A stretch of DNA of 64,000 bases from Pectobacterium punjabense (GCF_012427845.1 NZ_CP038498.1:1054001-1118000); one strand, 5' to 3'; positions 24,518 through 33,271 are shown, numbered from the stretch's first letter. Made by a program: numbers and translations. Notes: a model not told the origin generated them from the sequence alone.

Positions 24518-25482
24518 AACTTTCTTCTCCTCGTAGTCGGCGGCTGCTTTTGGCTGTCTTGCTCACTGGCAGTGGCTTATGTACCGCCAGTGTCAATACC
24601 GCCAGTCTGATGGCCAGTGCAACATCGGTGTCTTGTATTAGCTGGCGTGTAAAAGGGATTTGTTACTGGCTCCTTTGTACCCCATTTGGTTGCTCGATTA
24701 AGACGTCGGTAAAAGTAGAACACTTTATTCCTGAAGCGGTGGTTTCTGCCTATGCCAATGAGGGAGAAAATCCCTGGATAGAAATGGCGACAGTGAGCCA
24801 GGCAGCAGGAAGTGGTGAAAGTGCACTTGTCGGTTCACTATCCGGCGTTGCGACTGGCGGCGGAAATCAGGAGCTGAAAGCGCCAGGGCTACGCAAGAAA
24901 AATCTCCATTTCTACTATGCCGATGCGTATGGCCATCCTGCAACCTCAGCGATCGGCGGTATGGTGCCAGGCTATTCATGCCAGACGGCTGCTACGCCGT
25001 TCATTCCGTACTTTATGAGCTCACTTGATGCGCTGGTCTGGCGCAGCGGTATTCCTGAATCGCTTTATCCTGAAGCATTGATCCCCGGACAACGTGAACT
25101 GGGGAGCCAGGCATCAGCGAATATGTGGGGGAATGTTTATCCACGTAGTGGCTTTGTAACGCAGCATGACGGGTATAAATCTGCCGCTTTAGTCGCACAG
25201 CGTGTTGCTGATGTCATTACGCGCAGTGGGCAGCTTCATGTCTATCAACCTCTGGTTGGACAACGTTCTCCTGGCTACTGGCCTCCTGACCCGGTTCGTG
25301 AAAATACCGGGACGCAAAATCATAAATGGCAGCGCTTATCCCCTCAGTTATCCAATTCATGTGCGGTTTTTCCTGACAGTGGTGCCGTTGCACAGAATGG
25401 CCAGTATGCCTGGGCATTGTGGCAACCCTATAGCTGTTGCAAACGGCGTGGCCAGACTTTCCTTTACAGCTCCGATTTTTAA
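24514..25482 (+). CDS. ICE protein, TIGR03756 (PFL_4710), TraU-like
   Basis: 322 aa with a signal sequence (about residues 8-26) and many cysteines: CISWRVKGICYWLLCTPFGC within residues 47-66, CQTAATPF, and CC near the end. The cysteine-rich pattern and PYFMSSLDALVWRSGIPE segment are those of TraU-like periplasmic proteins, in the TIGR03756 form. They assist pilus or channel assembly and are probably disulfide bonded. Coupled upstream by 4 bp and followed after 15 bp by the next gene. Confidence 0.88.
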   Translation: MKLSSPRSRRLLLAVLLTGSGLCTASVNTASLMASATSVSCISWRVKGICYWLLCTPFGCSIKTSVKVEHFIPEAVVSAYANEGENPWIEMATVSQAAGSGESALVGSLSGVATGGGNQELKAPGLRKKNLHFYYADAYGHPATSAIGGMVPGYSCQTAATPFIPYFMSSLDALVWRSGIPESLYPEALIPGQRELGSQASANMWGNVYPRSGFVTQHDGYKSAALVAQRVADVITRSGQLHVYQPLVGQRSPGYWPPDPVRENTGTQNHKWQRLSPQLSNSCAVFPDSGAVAQNGQYAWALWQPYSCCKRRGQTFLYSSDF

Positions 25483-25497
25483 GCAGGCAGAATACCA

Positions 25498-26925
25498 ATG
25501 AAAACAAAGCAAACGCGCTATTCCCCGTCCGTCTCTATTTTATCCGGCATTCTGGCCATCACGATCCTCGGCACAGCAACTCATGTGGGAGCTGAAATTA
25601 ATACTTCACCCTCCGGGGCATCTGTCAGCGGTGCGGTCAGTGACGGGCTGTTCTATTCGATCGGTGGCGGTACGGTGATATCACCTCCGTCATCACGAAA
25701 CAGCATGACGCGTCTGGGCGTTACCGGTGGTTGGAGCAGCGACCTGATGTGCGGCAATTTCGATATGAAAACGACAGTCGGTAATCAGCTTAACGGTATT
25801 ACCAGTGGCTTTAAGGATCTGATGGGAACCGTGATTCAGGGGGCTACCGGTGCTGTGGCCAGTATGCCGGCGATGGTCATCCAGCGTGCCAATCCTGCGC
25901 TGTATGAAATGCTGACCAATGGTGTGTTGCAGGCAGGACTCAGCTTTGACAAGGCCAAGCTGAGTTGCCAGAGCATGGCCAACAAAATGGCCGATTATAC
26001 CGTGGGTAATAAATGGACTCAGGCTGCAGTTGTGGAGGAATACAAGGATATTGTGGCATCCAGTAACGGCGATGCAGTCAGTAGCGACCAGAAGTTGCAG
26101 AAAGCGACAGGGGAAGAAGGGGCCACCTGGATTGGTGGCCAAAAACGCGGTGGAAAGGGACAGGCAGCTATCAGGCCCACCCGGGATTTGGCGAAAGCCG
26201 GCTTCAATATGATGAATAACCTGCCAGTGACGAGTAACAGCAGTGTCAGCTCATCAAGCTGCAACGGTACATCATGCCAGCGTTTCCCTTCTTCTGAAAA
26301 AGCGGCTGAAGCGGTAGTCAAGGTACTCGGCGATCGCTCGATTCGTACCTGCCGGGATGCCAGTCAGTGTTCAAGTGGCGGCGTGGAGAACGAACCTGGG
26401 AGCAGTGTTGCCGGCACGGGATTCTCCCCAATGCTGGAAGAAGCAACAAAAGAAAATACGGAGCAGTTGGTAAAACTGGTTGGCGGTGCTGAAGCGCCGA
26501 CGGCCAGCAATTTGGCCAAGCTCAAAACAGGCAGCATGGTTGTGACGCGTAGCGTTATCCAGTCCCTGAAAGATGATCCGGACAATAGCGCACTCATTCA
26601 GCGTTTAGCCGGTGAACTGGCGATGTCGGATACCGTTGAAACCGCACTGACGATGCGCAGGATGCTGACTACGGGACAATCCGAACCGAATGCAGCCGAT
26701 CAACCTGAAGCGCTGTCTGAAGGTGACCGGCGTATTGATGCTCTGGACAGGGAGTTGGCTGCATTGAAAAATGAAATGGATATCCGTAAAGCCATCAGTA
26801 ACAACAGCTTGCTGACCACGCTGGAACGTCAGGGAGTACGTAATCAAGGCAACCGGTTCCAGCAAAAGAGTGGGAGCCAGGATCAAGGCTTTAACGGATT
26901 GAGCCAGAATCAGGGAGGGCAGTAA
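25498..26925 (+). CDS. ICE protein, TIGR03755 (PFL_4711) family
   Basis: 475 aa exported protein with a signal peptide (about residues 12-31, ending VGAE). Conserved points include GVTGGWSSDLMCGNFDMKTT and CNGTSCQRFPSSEKAAEA, with paired cysteines. The C-terminus is helical and Q/G/N-rich. It matches TIGR03755, present between TraU-like and TraG-like proteins in GI-type ICEs and probably periplasmic; by position and general layout it corresponds to TraH-type assembly factors (inference). Two bases separate it from the next GTG start. Confidence 0.87.
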   Translation: MKTKQTRYSPSVSILSGILAITILGTATHVGAEINTSPSGASVSGAVSDGLFYSIGGGTVISPPSSRNSMTRLGVTGGWSSDLMCGNFDMKTTVGNQLNGITSGFKDLMGTVIQGATGAVASMPAMVIQRANPALYEMLTNGVLQAGLSFDKAKLSCQSMANKMADYTVGNKWTQAAVVEEYKDIVASSNGDAVSSDQKLQKATGEEGATWIGGQKRGGKGQAAIRPTRDLAKAGFNMMNNLPVTSNSSVSSSSCNGTSCQRFPSSEKAAEAVVKVLGDRSIRTCRDASQCSSGGVENEPGSSVAGTGFSPMLEEATKENTEQLVKLVGGAEAPTASNLAKLKTGSMVVTRSVIQSLKDDPDNSALIQRLAGELAMSDTVETALTMRRMLTTGQSEPNAADQPEALSEGDRRIDALDRELAALKNEMDIRKAISNNSLLTTLERQGVRNQGNRFQQKSGSQDQGFNGLSQNQGGQ

Positions 26926-26927
26926 CT

Positions 26928-27272
26928 GTGGCGAACTCTAAGACCAAGCCTTATGGCTACTGGCGGCGTCATCTGCTGTTCTTCATTACCTGGTTGTTAC
27001 TTATCACGCTATTGATGCTGCTGGCTGCCGTGCTGTTTGAGAACGATCCGGATGGTCAGGGCATAAAAGTCTGGTTGCATGACAGCCGTTATATATTGCT
27101 GGCCTGGCGCATGATGGTATACGCCGGACTGGCGTGGCTATGGTTTTATGCTGTTCGTCCCAGACTCATTTCTGCCACTGCATCGCCGGCTTACTTAAGA
27201 CGACTGGAGTGGTTGGCCGCTGGATTCCTCCTCTTCATCGAGCTGGCCAACTTACGCGCCTTAGTGGCATAA
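26928..27272 (+). CDS. Small ICE inner-membrane protein, 114 aa
   Basis: GTG start with a GGGAGGG site three codons upstream. The product has three hydrophobic segments (about residues 15-37, 54-75 and 90-112). It begins with a basic MANSKTKPYGYWRRHLL segment, so the N-terminus is cytoplasmic. A membrane protein of this size is always found between TIGR03755 and TraG in related elements, but I know no function. Nine bases separate it from traG. Confidence 0.75.
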   Translation: MANSKTKPYGYWRRHLLFFITWLLLITLLMLLAAVLFENDPDGQGIKVWLHDSRYILLAWRMMVYAGLAWLWFYAVRPRLISATASPAYLRRLEWLAAGFLLFIELANLRALVA

Positions 27273-27281
27273 GGAGCGATC

Positions 27282-28847
27282 GTGACAGCGAATAGTTTTC
27301 TTGAATATTTCCTGGTGCTTTTTGGCTGGATATTGAATAACGCCTTCTGGGACATTCTGCTCAGTACCGGGCTCTTTGCGTTGCCGTTGGTGTTTAAAGT
27401 GCTAGGTATCTGGCTGAAGGTGAGGGAAGAAGGGGCTGATGAAGGGAACAAGGGGATACTGGCCTTACCAAGGATGGAGCATGCTCTTTACATTGCGTTT
27501 TGTATGATGCTGTTTTGTTGCATTCCTCTGCTGCCAGTCGATATCAACGCGATTAAGTTTGACAGCTCCCGGGCGAAACAGTGTGGCATAAACGTGCCGT
27601 CGCCGCAGAACTCTGGTTACAGAGGGCTGGTTAATGACTTTGATGGCAGAACGGCTGAGGTACCGGTGTGGTGGTATATGTTGCACCTGGTATCGAAGGG
27701 AACGACGCAGGCAATGATAGCGTCAATCCCCTGTGGGGATAATCTGCGTCAATTACGTTTCGAAGTGCAGAATACCAAGCTACGAGACCCTGTATTACTG
27801 GATGAAATCCAGTCATTTGCAGACCAATGCTATGCCCGGAGCTATTTTCGGCTGAAGAGTACAAACAGCCAGTTAAGCGATGCGACGATTAACTCGGTGG
27901 GTTGGATCGGCAGTAGCTATTTTCTGAATACGTCTGGCTATTACGATACTTACACATCGACAGAGCCACGCAGCCAATGGCCGTATGACAGCCAGCGAGA
28001 TAGTGGATATACCGACGTCGGCCGCGGAGGATATCCAACCTGTAAGCAATGGTGGTCTGATGGTGATAATGGGCTGAAGAGTAGGGTACTCGCCAATATC
28101 AGTGATAGTACAAAAAAAGGGTTGCAACGTAGTGCTGGTAGCCAATGGGAAGAGGCTGCTTTACGTTGGCTGGTCAGCCCCAGAAATGTTGGTCTGTCTG
28201 GAATGGGGGAATCCTACACCATCGGTGGTAATGAGAACTATGCAACCGGTGGTTTGTCTGGGGTTTCGTCATTCCTGTCTCGCATGGCATCCACGGCTGG
28301 CGTTGGCATGAAGCAAATAGAGGCCGCGCCGGGATTTGATGCGTTGAAGCAAGCGCTTCCAATGATCCAGGCGCTACTGGAAATGATGGTGATTATTTCC
28401 ATACCGATATTAATGATGTTCAGCGCCTATGAACCTAAAACAGTCGTGACGATTTCTTTTGTGTTTTTCGCATTAGTGTTCATTACGTTCTGGTGGGAAT
28501 TAGCTGGCTGGCTTGATGACAGGCTAATCACAATACTCTATGACAGCATGGCCGAACAAGGTTTGACAGATAAGTCCCCAATGGCTCCATTGACGGATTT
28601 TCTCAGTTCGGTATCAGATGGCTGGATCATGAATCTTGTTATGGGGGCGATGTATATCATTTTCCCTATGTTCTGGATTGGGATGTTCAGTTGGATAGGT
28701 GCGAATTTAGGAAGCGCTATCGGAACTTCATTAAGTAAAGGTGCTGAAATGCCTCAGCAAGCAGGCCAAGATGCAGGAAAGATGGCCAAAGATACTGCGA
28801 TATCACAAGGAAAGGGAGTTATGAATAGTGTAACCAAATCTAGGTGA
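27282..28847 (+). CDS. TraG N-terminal-like mating channel protein
   Basis: 521 aa from a GTG with AAGGAG upstream. Membrane helices occur at about 8-45, 70-88, 365-395, 400-425 and 470-495, surrounding a large loop with cysteines (C..., PCGDN, QCYARSYF). This arrangement matches the TraG N-terminal family (PF07916) in its short ICE form, which lacks the long C-terminal entry-exclusion domain of F TraG. It is needed for pilus assembly and mating-pair stabilisation in relatives. Last gene of the secretion block; a strong hairpin terminator follows. Confidence 0.87.
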   Translation: MTANSFLEYFLVLFGWILNNAFWDILLSTGLFALPLVFKVLGIWLKVREEGADEGNKGILALPRMEHALYIAFCMMLFCCIPLLPVDINAIKFDSSRAKQCGINVPSPQNSGYRGLVNDFDGRTAEVPVWWYMLHLVSKGTTQAMIASIPCGDNLRQLRFEVQNTKLRDPVLLDEIQSFADQCYARSYFRLKSTNSQLSDATINSVGWIGSSYFLNTSGYYDTYTSTEPRSQWPYDSQRDSGYTDVGRGGYPTCKQWWSDGDNGLKSRVLANISDSTKKGLQRSAGSQWEEAALRWLVSPRNVGLSGMGESYTIGGNENYATGGLSGVSSFLSRMASTAGVGMKQIEAAPGFDALKQALPMIQALLEMMVIISIPILMMFSAYEPKTVVTISFVFFALVFITFWWELAGWLDDRLITILYDSMAEQGLTDKSPMAPLTDFLSSVSDGWIMNLVMGAMYIIFPMFWIGMFSWIGANLGSAIGTSLSKGAEMPQQAGQDAGKMAKDTAISQGKGVMNSVTKSR

Positions 28848-28861
28848 CTTAAAGGGGAAGG

Positions 28862-28900
28862 GGATGATTAACTTCGTTTTGGTTAATCATCCTGTTTTAT
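28862..28900. terminator. Bidirectional terminator between convergent genes
   Basis: GGATGATTAAC (28862-28872) and GTTAATCATCC (28882-28892) form a perfect 11-bp stem with a T-rich run on the plus side and A-rich sequence on the other. It serves traG and the small minus-strand gene whose stop lies inside it. Confidence 0.75.
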
Positions 28901-29152
28901 ATCACCAAAATATAGACCGAACCCCATATGGCCATCTCTATAACCATCGCCTTTGTTTGAATTGCTTTGATGGTGACTGAGTGTATTAGCAACACATGAT
29001 AATACAATAGCTCCAGCATCATGGGTCGCACTGGGGAGGGCTCCTGTTTCCAGGGTTTTCCGCTTCAGGCCTGTTTCGTCAATGTGACGACGTTTGCTGC
29101 AACGAGCAACAATGCTGTCGATGTCATTTGTGTTAAATCCGTCTTTGCTCAT
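28883..29152 (-). CDS. Small hypothetical ICE protein, 89 aa
   Basis: Minus strand, with a GAGGATGAGGG ribosome binding region directly before ATG. It starts MSKDGFNTNDIDSIVARCSK, then a basic stretch RRHIDETGLKRK, and ends acidic (GLYFGDIKQDD). It may be a small DNA- or protein-binding factor; no family recognised. It faces the traG terminator and is divergent from the zinc-finger gene, sharing a 100-bp promoter region. Confidence 0.55.
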   Translation of the reverse strand: MSKDGFNTNDIDSIVARCSKRRHIDETGLKRKTLETGALPSATHDAGAIVLSCVANTLSHHQSNSNKGDGYRDGHMGFGLYFGDIKQDD

Positions 29153-29256
29153 ACCCTCATCCTCGGATAAAAAATGCCTTAATTAATTGTATCATGTGTG
29201 TTTTTTGACCGCAATTGCCATGATGGTATATAAAACAATAAATTAAAGGAGGAGAT

Positions 29257-29979
29257 ATGGCTAAGAGCAAGGCGGCTATTTTTCGGCAACGATTCATTGG
29301 ATTGGCCAATTCATCTCAGGGAAGCGAAGAAGAAATCTGGTTTCGCAGGTGTATTGCCCAGGAGTTCATCAAATTTATGAGAGCCAGTGGAATAAACCTC
29401 CACCAAATCAATAATGTCAAAATAAAATATATTGAAAGGTACTTTACTTATCGCTATCACCAGGGCGTAAAAGCTGTGGTGTTGCAACGGGAGCTGTCAG
29501 CCTTACAGGCTATTCTTGCGGAAGCAGGGCAGTCTATTAAAGCAGATCCAGAGCATCCACGATTAAATCCACAAGCTTTGGGTATTGCTGGCTCTCGCCC
29601 TGAGGTGATATGCCCCTATTGCAATTGTTCCGCTTCATTGGTGAAAGGCTGCGAAATTTACCCTCATCGTGCAGAGCTGGCAAAGCAGTTCTATTGGATA
29701 TGCCCGCAATGCAAGGCATATTCTGGATGTCATAAAGGACAAGGAAGGCCTCGTGGTACGTTAGCTAATGAAGAACTCAGGCAGTTGCGTAGAAAAGTAC
29801 ATTGGTTATTCGATCCTATGTGGAAAAATGCAGGGATCCAGCGAGAAGATGGATATGTTTGGCTCGCAAGAAAATTGAATATTTCCTTACACTGCTGCCA
29901 TATTGGGTTATTTGATGTTGAGTTATGTCAAAGAGCTATTGAAATATTGCAATCCAATAAGATTACTTTGAATAATTAA
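29257..29979 (+). CDS. Integrase N-terminal domain fused to zinc-finger domain
   Basis: 240 aa after AAAGGAGGAG. Residues about 25-115 are homologous to the N-terminal (core-binding) domain of the integrase at 31897: both share L-Q-x-E-x-SA, IL-x-x-x-G, PEH-x-x-LN and LGI-x-G in register. Instead of a catalytic domain, residues 117-190 have CPYC (119-122) and CPQC (149-152), then GRPRGTLANEELRQLRRKVH, matching the zinc-finger-containing domain PF11672. It cannot be a recombinase because all catalytic residues are absent; it may bind the same DNA sites and act as an accessory or repressor (inference). Confidence 0.75.
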   Translation: MAKSKAAIFRQRFIGLANSSQGSEEEIWFRRCIAQEFIKFMRASGINLHQINNVKIKYIERYFTYRYHQGVKAVVLQRELSALQAILAEAGQSIKADPEHPRLNPQALGIAGSRPEVICPYCNCSASLVKGCEIYPHRAELAKQFYWICPQCKAYSGCHKGQGRPRGTLANEELRQLRRKVHWLFDPMWKNAGIQREDGYVWLARKLNISLHCCHIGLFDVELCQRAIEILQSNKITLNN

Positions 29980-29999
29980 TTTCTTATACGTTTATGTTG

Positions 30000-30121
30000 T
30001 CAGTTATCCACATATCCACGGGGAAATAAGCCAGTGAGCGAGCCCCAACCAAGGGGGCTGGCGAACGGGAGCGGTCGGCGAGTGTCGAGCCGATTTTCCC
30101 GGTGGGTATGTAGATAACTGA
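30000..30121. other. Large inverted repeat with DnaA-box-like sequence
   Basis: A 28-bp arm starting TCAGTTATCCACATATCCAC at 30000 is repeated inverted at 30094-30121 with only three mismatches. The left arm contains TTATCCACA, a consensus DnaA box; the right has TTATCTACA. Inside are the smaller hairpins AGCCCC/GGGGCT (near 30041-30060) and GGC/GCC-ended stems. It could be a single-strand origin, a partition or oriT-type site, or a structured RNA. Confidence 0.5.
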
Positions 30122-30125
30122 TACT

Positions 30126-30974
30126 TTAATTACGAATCTTTTCTTTATTATCCGTATTTTTACGATAAATTATCATGTTGATCTTATCGCCGGGAATTAA
30201 ACCTACAATATCACCTTTCCTGAAAAACAGCGTTTTTGGTGTATGAAGTATTATTTTTACATCCTCACCAAATCTTGCTGATTGGTGATATATTGTTGCT
30301 GGAATATTCCCTCCAACTGAAAATTCCTGTAAACCAATAGAAAATATTCGTGAAGCAAAATTATTTGGCATGACACATACACCTGAAACGAAGATGATCA
30401 GCATACCATGCAGAAATATTTTGCTTGAAGTTTTTGCAGTCAGATGAACAATAGCATGAATTACTATATAAAGACTTGTTGCGAATATTAATATGCTGTA
30501 TTCCCAATCCACCTCTTTTCCAGCGATAAAAGATATTGATAATATAGTTATGAAGAATAAATTAAATATAAAGACAGCGATTACATTTGATTTCCCCATG
30601 TTGTATTTTTTTTCTTCCTTTGGTTTTTTTCTCTCTTTGATATAAAGATGTAATGGTATTAAGAATGAGGTGAAAGACATTGAGAATGCCACTAGAAATA
30701 TTATTGATATTAATATAAATAATTTATTTGAAAGATATAATTCGTTTATCAATTCGTAGCTTAATATTTTATTCTCTCTCATGAAATTTATTAGCAATAT
30801 ATAAGATATTATTGGTAGCGTTATTAAGTGTGATGCCAGCATAGCGACTAATGAGCTAATGGCTCTTTTTAGTGTTCCTGTTGATATATTCATTTTTTTA
30901 GCAAAGCGAGCCAGCATTCTTTCATATCTTACTGAGATATATCTACACATATTGGGGGCGACAACGCGGTCCAT
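30126..30974 (-). CDS. Four-helix membrane protein with C-terminal soluble domain
   Basis: The ATG at 30974 is chosen over one at 30998 because CAGGAG lies seven bases before it. The product (282 aa, AT-rich gene) has a basic N-terminus, four or five membrane helices (roughly 40-62, 85-108, 135-157, 160-182, 188-206) and a soluble tail of about 75 residues, of beta type, ending in a basic stretch. No family is recognised. It is a lone cargo gene of low GC between the inverted repeat and the structured non-coding region; channel, exclusion or immunity functions are all possible. Confidence 0.55.
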   Translation of the reverse strand: MDRVVAPNMCRYISVRYERMLARFAKKMNISTGTLKRAISSLVAMLASHLITLPIISYILLINFMRENKILSYELINELYLSNKLFILISIIFLVAFSMSFTSFLIPLHLYIKERKKPKEEKKYNMGKSNVIAVFIFNLFFITILSISFIAGKEVDWEYSILIFATSLYIVIHAIVHLTAKTSSKIFLHGMLIIFVSGVCVMPNNFASRIFSIGLQEFSVGGNIPATIYHQSARFGEDVKIILHTPKTLFFRKGDIVGLIPGDKINMIIYRKNTDNKEKIRN

Positions 30975-31049
30975 CTGAAGATCTCCTGTTGATCTCATTA
31001 ACTAATCGGATCTACTATACACACGTTGTACCGTTGCTCGAATGCAACA

Positions 31050-31192
31050 TGCCAATGTCCTGGTGATCAGAGAGGGACGCCTTCGGGTGATCACATTGCC
31101 AATGTCATCATGACCTGAGAGATGACGCCTTCGGGCGGTAAACCTGTTTAACCTTTGAAAACAGGGGCCGGTAACGGTTAAGGCTCACTTCA
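31050..31192 (+). repeat. Structured element, copy A
   Basis: Contains two units of TGCCAATGTC ... GACGCCTTCGGG with internal pairing (GTGATCA with TGATCAC), then the hairpin CTGTTT-aacctttga-AAACAG, a CCGG hairpin, and GGTTAAGGCTCACTTCA. Copy B at 33110-33261 keeps the order and the pairings but differs in loops. Confidence 0.65.
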
Positions 31193-31829
31193 AACTTTAC
31201 GTCTTGCGATATGCAGGCGCTTCTTTAGCAGACTTCTTGACGTCTGCGTACTAACGTCATTACGCCTTCAAGGCTTATCTTGCTTTGCTTACTAGCTGCG
31301 AACTTTACGGCTCGTGGGTATGCCAATTGGAACATTTGGCATCTTCCACGTCCGGATTGAGAGCAGAAGTATGCGCGCGTCACTTGTGTATGAGCATCGC
31401 GAATACCAAGTGACGCGCGGGCGCGTAATCGGGCAGAGCTTACGCACTGCCCGATAGACGGTTTCTATACCATCTGACCAACACGTGTAACGGTTTTACG
31501 GACGTATAAACGTCGAATAACTGTTCGTGGTCATTCATTCAACAACCAATCCGAGTGTATGAAGGACATCATCATGAGGACATTTCAGTTAGTTAATAGG
31601 AGGTAATCAGCACGACATCGATGGCGACACCAGTAATTCTGGTGTGTGGAGATAGGCTGACGAAAGTCAGGCCAGCATAAGCTGCGAATGGGTAACACCC
31701 ATGGTATCTCGTATGAGTTCAACATTTCGCCCACCCGATGCACAGATGTCTGCTGAGACGCATGAAGCGCAAAACCAAACCGTGCCATCGGGATGAAATG
31801 TTTCAGGGAATTTGTAGTTAGGTGTTCCC
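31193..31829. other. Hairpin-rich non-coding region
   Basis: No convincing gene. Several strong inverted repeats occur: ATGCCAA/TTGGCAT (near 31320), GCGCGTCACTTG/CAAGTGACGCGC (near 31376-31420), CGGGCA/TGCCCG (near 31430-31455), ACCAG/CTGGT (near 31630) and CCCGATG/CATCGGG (near 31734-31794). A 15-codon frame at 31559-31606 ends in AGG AGG TAA. The density of foldbacks suggests a functional single-stranded or RNA element such as a transfer origin region. Confidence 0.45.
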
Positions 31830-31875
31830 GGTGAGTCAGGTATTCCGTTCACACGGACGGAATACCTGACTCACC
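31830..31875 (+). promoter_or_regulatory. Perfect 19-bp hairpin before integrase gene
   Basis: GGTGAGTCAGGTATTCCGT (31830-31848) and its exact complement (31857-31875) are separated by eight bases. The hairpin ends 21 bases before the ATG of the integrase-like gene, with AGGAG following it, so it could control translation or be a protein site. Confidence 0.6.
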
Positions 31876-31896
31876 TCATTAGAATAGGAGTGCTAA

Positions 31897-32784
31897 ATGG
31901 TCAAATTAAATAAAAGCTTGGTAACTCTGGCTCGGCATGGAGGCGGAAGTTTCAAGACCGTTCATGACCGTATGAAAATTGCAGATCGCGTTGCAGATAG
32001 GTTGAGAAGCCTAAATATTCAAATTCGTGATGCTAAAAATATCAAACCAAAACACGTCGAGATGTATATAAAGAGTCGACGTCTTGAAAATATATCCATA
32101 CGGACTCTGCAAAATGAGATGTCTGCGATACGCTGTATCTTACGTGCGTGTGGTAAAACGATTATGGCTAACCCTGAACATGAAACGTTAAATAACCGGT
32201 CGTTAGGTATTTCTGGGGCCAGCAGAGAAGGGACGAAAGTTGCCATTCCTGATAGCGTATACGAATGTGTCTTGGAAAAAGTTAAAATTGTCGATCAAGG
32301 TGCAGCTGCTGCGATGGAACTATCACGACTTCTTGGTTTACGTAATGAAGAGACCATTCAATCTGTTAAATCACTTAAAACATGGCAGAAGGCTTTACAA
32401 AATGGTGATGAAAAAGTGCGTGTGGTTTTTGGAACGAAGGGAGGAAGACCTAGAGATACTACTATTCTCGATAGAGAAAAGTTAATAATTGCAGTAAACA
32501 ACGCAATAAGTATATCTGGTAAGAATAATGATCGCTTGATTGATAGCCCTGCATTGCATTTAGCTATTGAAAAATACCGTAACATTGTAAGGAGCGCCGG
32601 GCTTGTTGGTAAATACGCACCTCATAGTCTTCGATATGCGTATACTACCGATGTTACCAATCTTCATATTAAAAATGGCTTTAGCCAAAAGGAGGCTGAA
32701 GCATTAGCTTCTATGGATCTGGGTCATGGAGATGGTAGGGGGCATTATGTTGCTCGCGTTTATAACAAAGCTGACCAAGAATAA
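31897..32784 (+). CDS. Tyrosine recombinase (Phage_int_SAM_2/Integrase_1 type)
   Basis: 295 aa with ATAGGAG upstream. N-terminal SAM-like core-binding domain (about 10-110) and a catalytic domain with R149 (LGLRNEE), a lysine-containing KGGRPRDT hairpin (about 184-191), HSLR (243-246), GHGDGRGH (about 276-283) and a Tyr shortly after (HYVARVYNK). It belongs to a second integrase type, distinct from the tRNA-linked one at 49435. Its target is unknown; it may resolve dimers or mobilise part of the ICE. The N-terminal domain is shared with the zinc-finger protein at 29257. Confidence 0.8.
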   Translation: MVKLNKSLVTLARHGGGSFKTVHDRMKIADRVADRLRSLNIQIRDAKNIKPKHVEMYIKSRRLENISIRTLQNEMSAIRCILRACGKTIMANPEHETLNNRSLGISGASREGTKVAIPDSVYECVLEKVKIVDQGAAAAMELSRLLGLRNEETIQSVKSLKTWQKALQNGDEKVRVVFGTKGGRPRDTTILDREKLIIAVNNAISISGKNNDRLIDSPALHLAIEKYRNIVRSAGLVGKYAPHSLRYAYTTDVTNLHIKNGFSQKEAEALASMDLGHGDGRGHYVARVYNKADQE

Positions 32785-32817
32785 TTCTAGTCCATATTAA
32801 TTTAGGAAATTAACCTT

Positions 32818-33012
32818 ATGAAAAGTGATGAGAGTAATAATACACATCACCAAGTCATGTCTATGTATGTAATCGATATATATGTTAATTGCCCACGATG
32901 TGGGGAGAGGCAAGACGGATTCGTTGGTAATCCTGCAGGAGCTTCATTTAAGTGTGACGACTGTGGGGAGACTTACTCTATAGATAAAGATGCTAATGTA
33001 AGTTTTCGGTAA
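32818..33012 (+). CDS. Small zinc-ribbon protein, 64 aa
   Basis: Starts 33 bp after the recombinase. CPRCGERQ (about residues 25-32) and CDDCGETY (about 46-53) form two CxxC knuckles 18 residues apart, the layout of a zinc ribbon, and nothing else is present. It may bind nucleic acid or a partner and is probably co-transcribed with the recombinase. No specific family name is claimed. Confidence 0.6.
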   Translation: MKSDESNNTHHQVMSMYVIDIYVNCPRCGERQDGFVGNPAGASFKCDDCGETYSIDKDANVSFR

Positions 33013-33109
33013 TAGCGCTTTGATATTTTACCTGGCTAGAGAGTTGTAGGGCTTGTCGGCGTTGAAGATTTTGTGTACGATTATTTTGCAAACCGTTGTC
33101 TCTGACAAC

Positions 33110-33261
33110 TGCCAATGTTCCAGTGATTTGAGAGGAACGCCTTCGGGTAATCACATGCCAATGCCATCATTAGCCTGGGAGATGGCGCTTTCGAGCGGCA
33201 ACGAAAATCTGTTTAACCTTTGAAAACAGAGACCGAACATTATCGGTTAAGGCTCACTTCA
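33110..33261 (+). repeat. Structured element, copy B
   Basis: Second copy of the element at 31050-31192, directly ahead of the gene block that runs to 41537. Its third hairpin is ACCG-aacattat-CGGT where copy A has a shorter loop, so the stem is kept while the loop changes. The rest of 33013-33271 holds no gene. Confidence 0.65.
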
Positions 33262-33271
33262 CAAAACTGGC

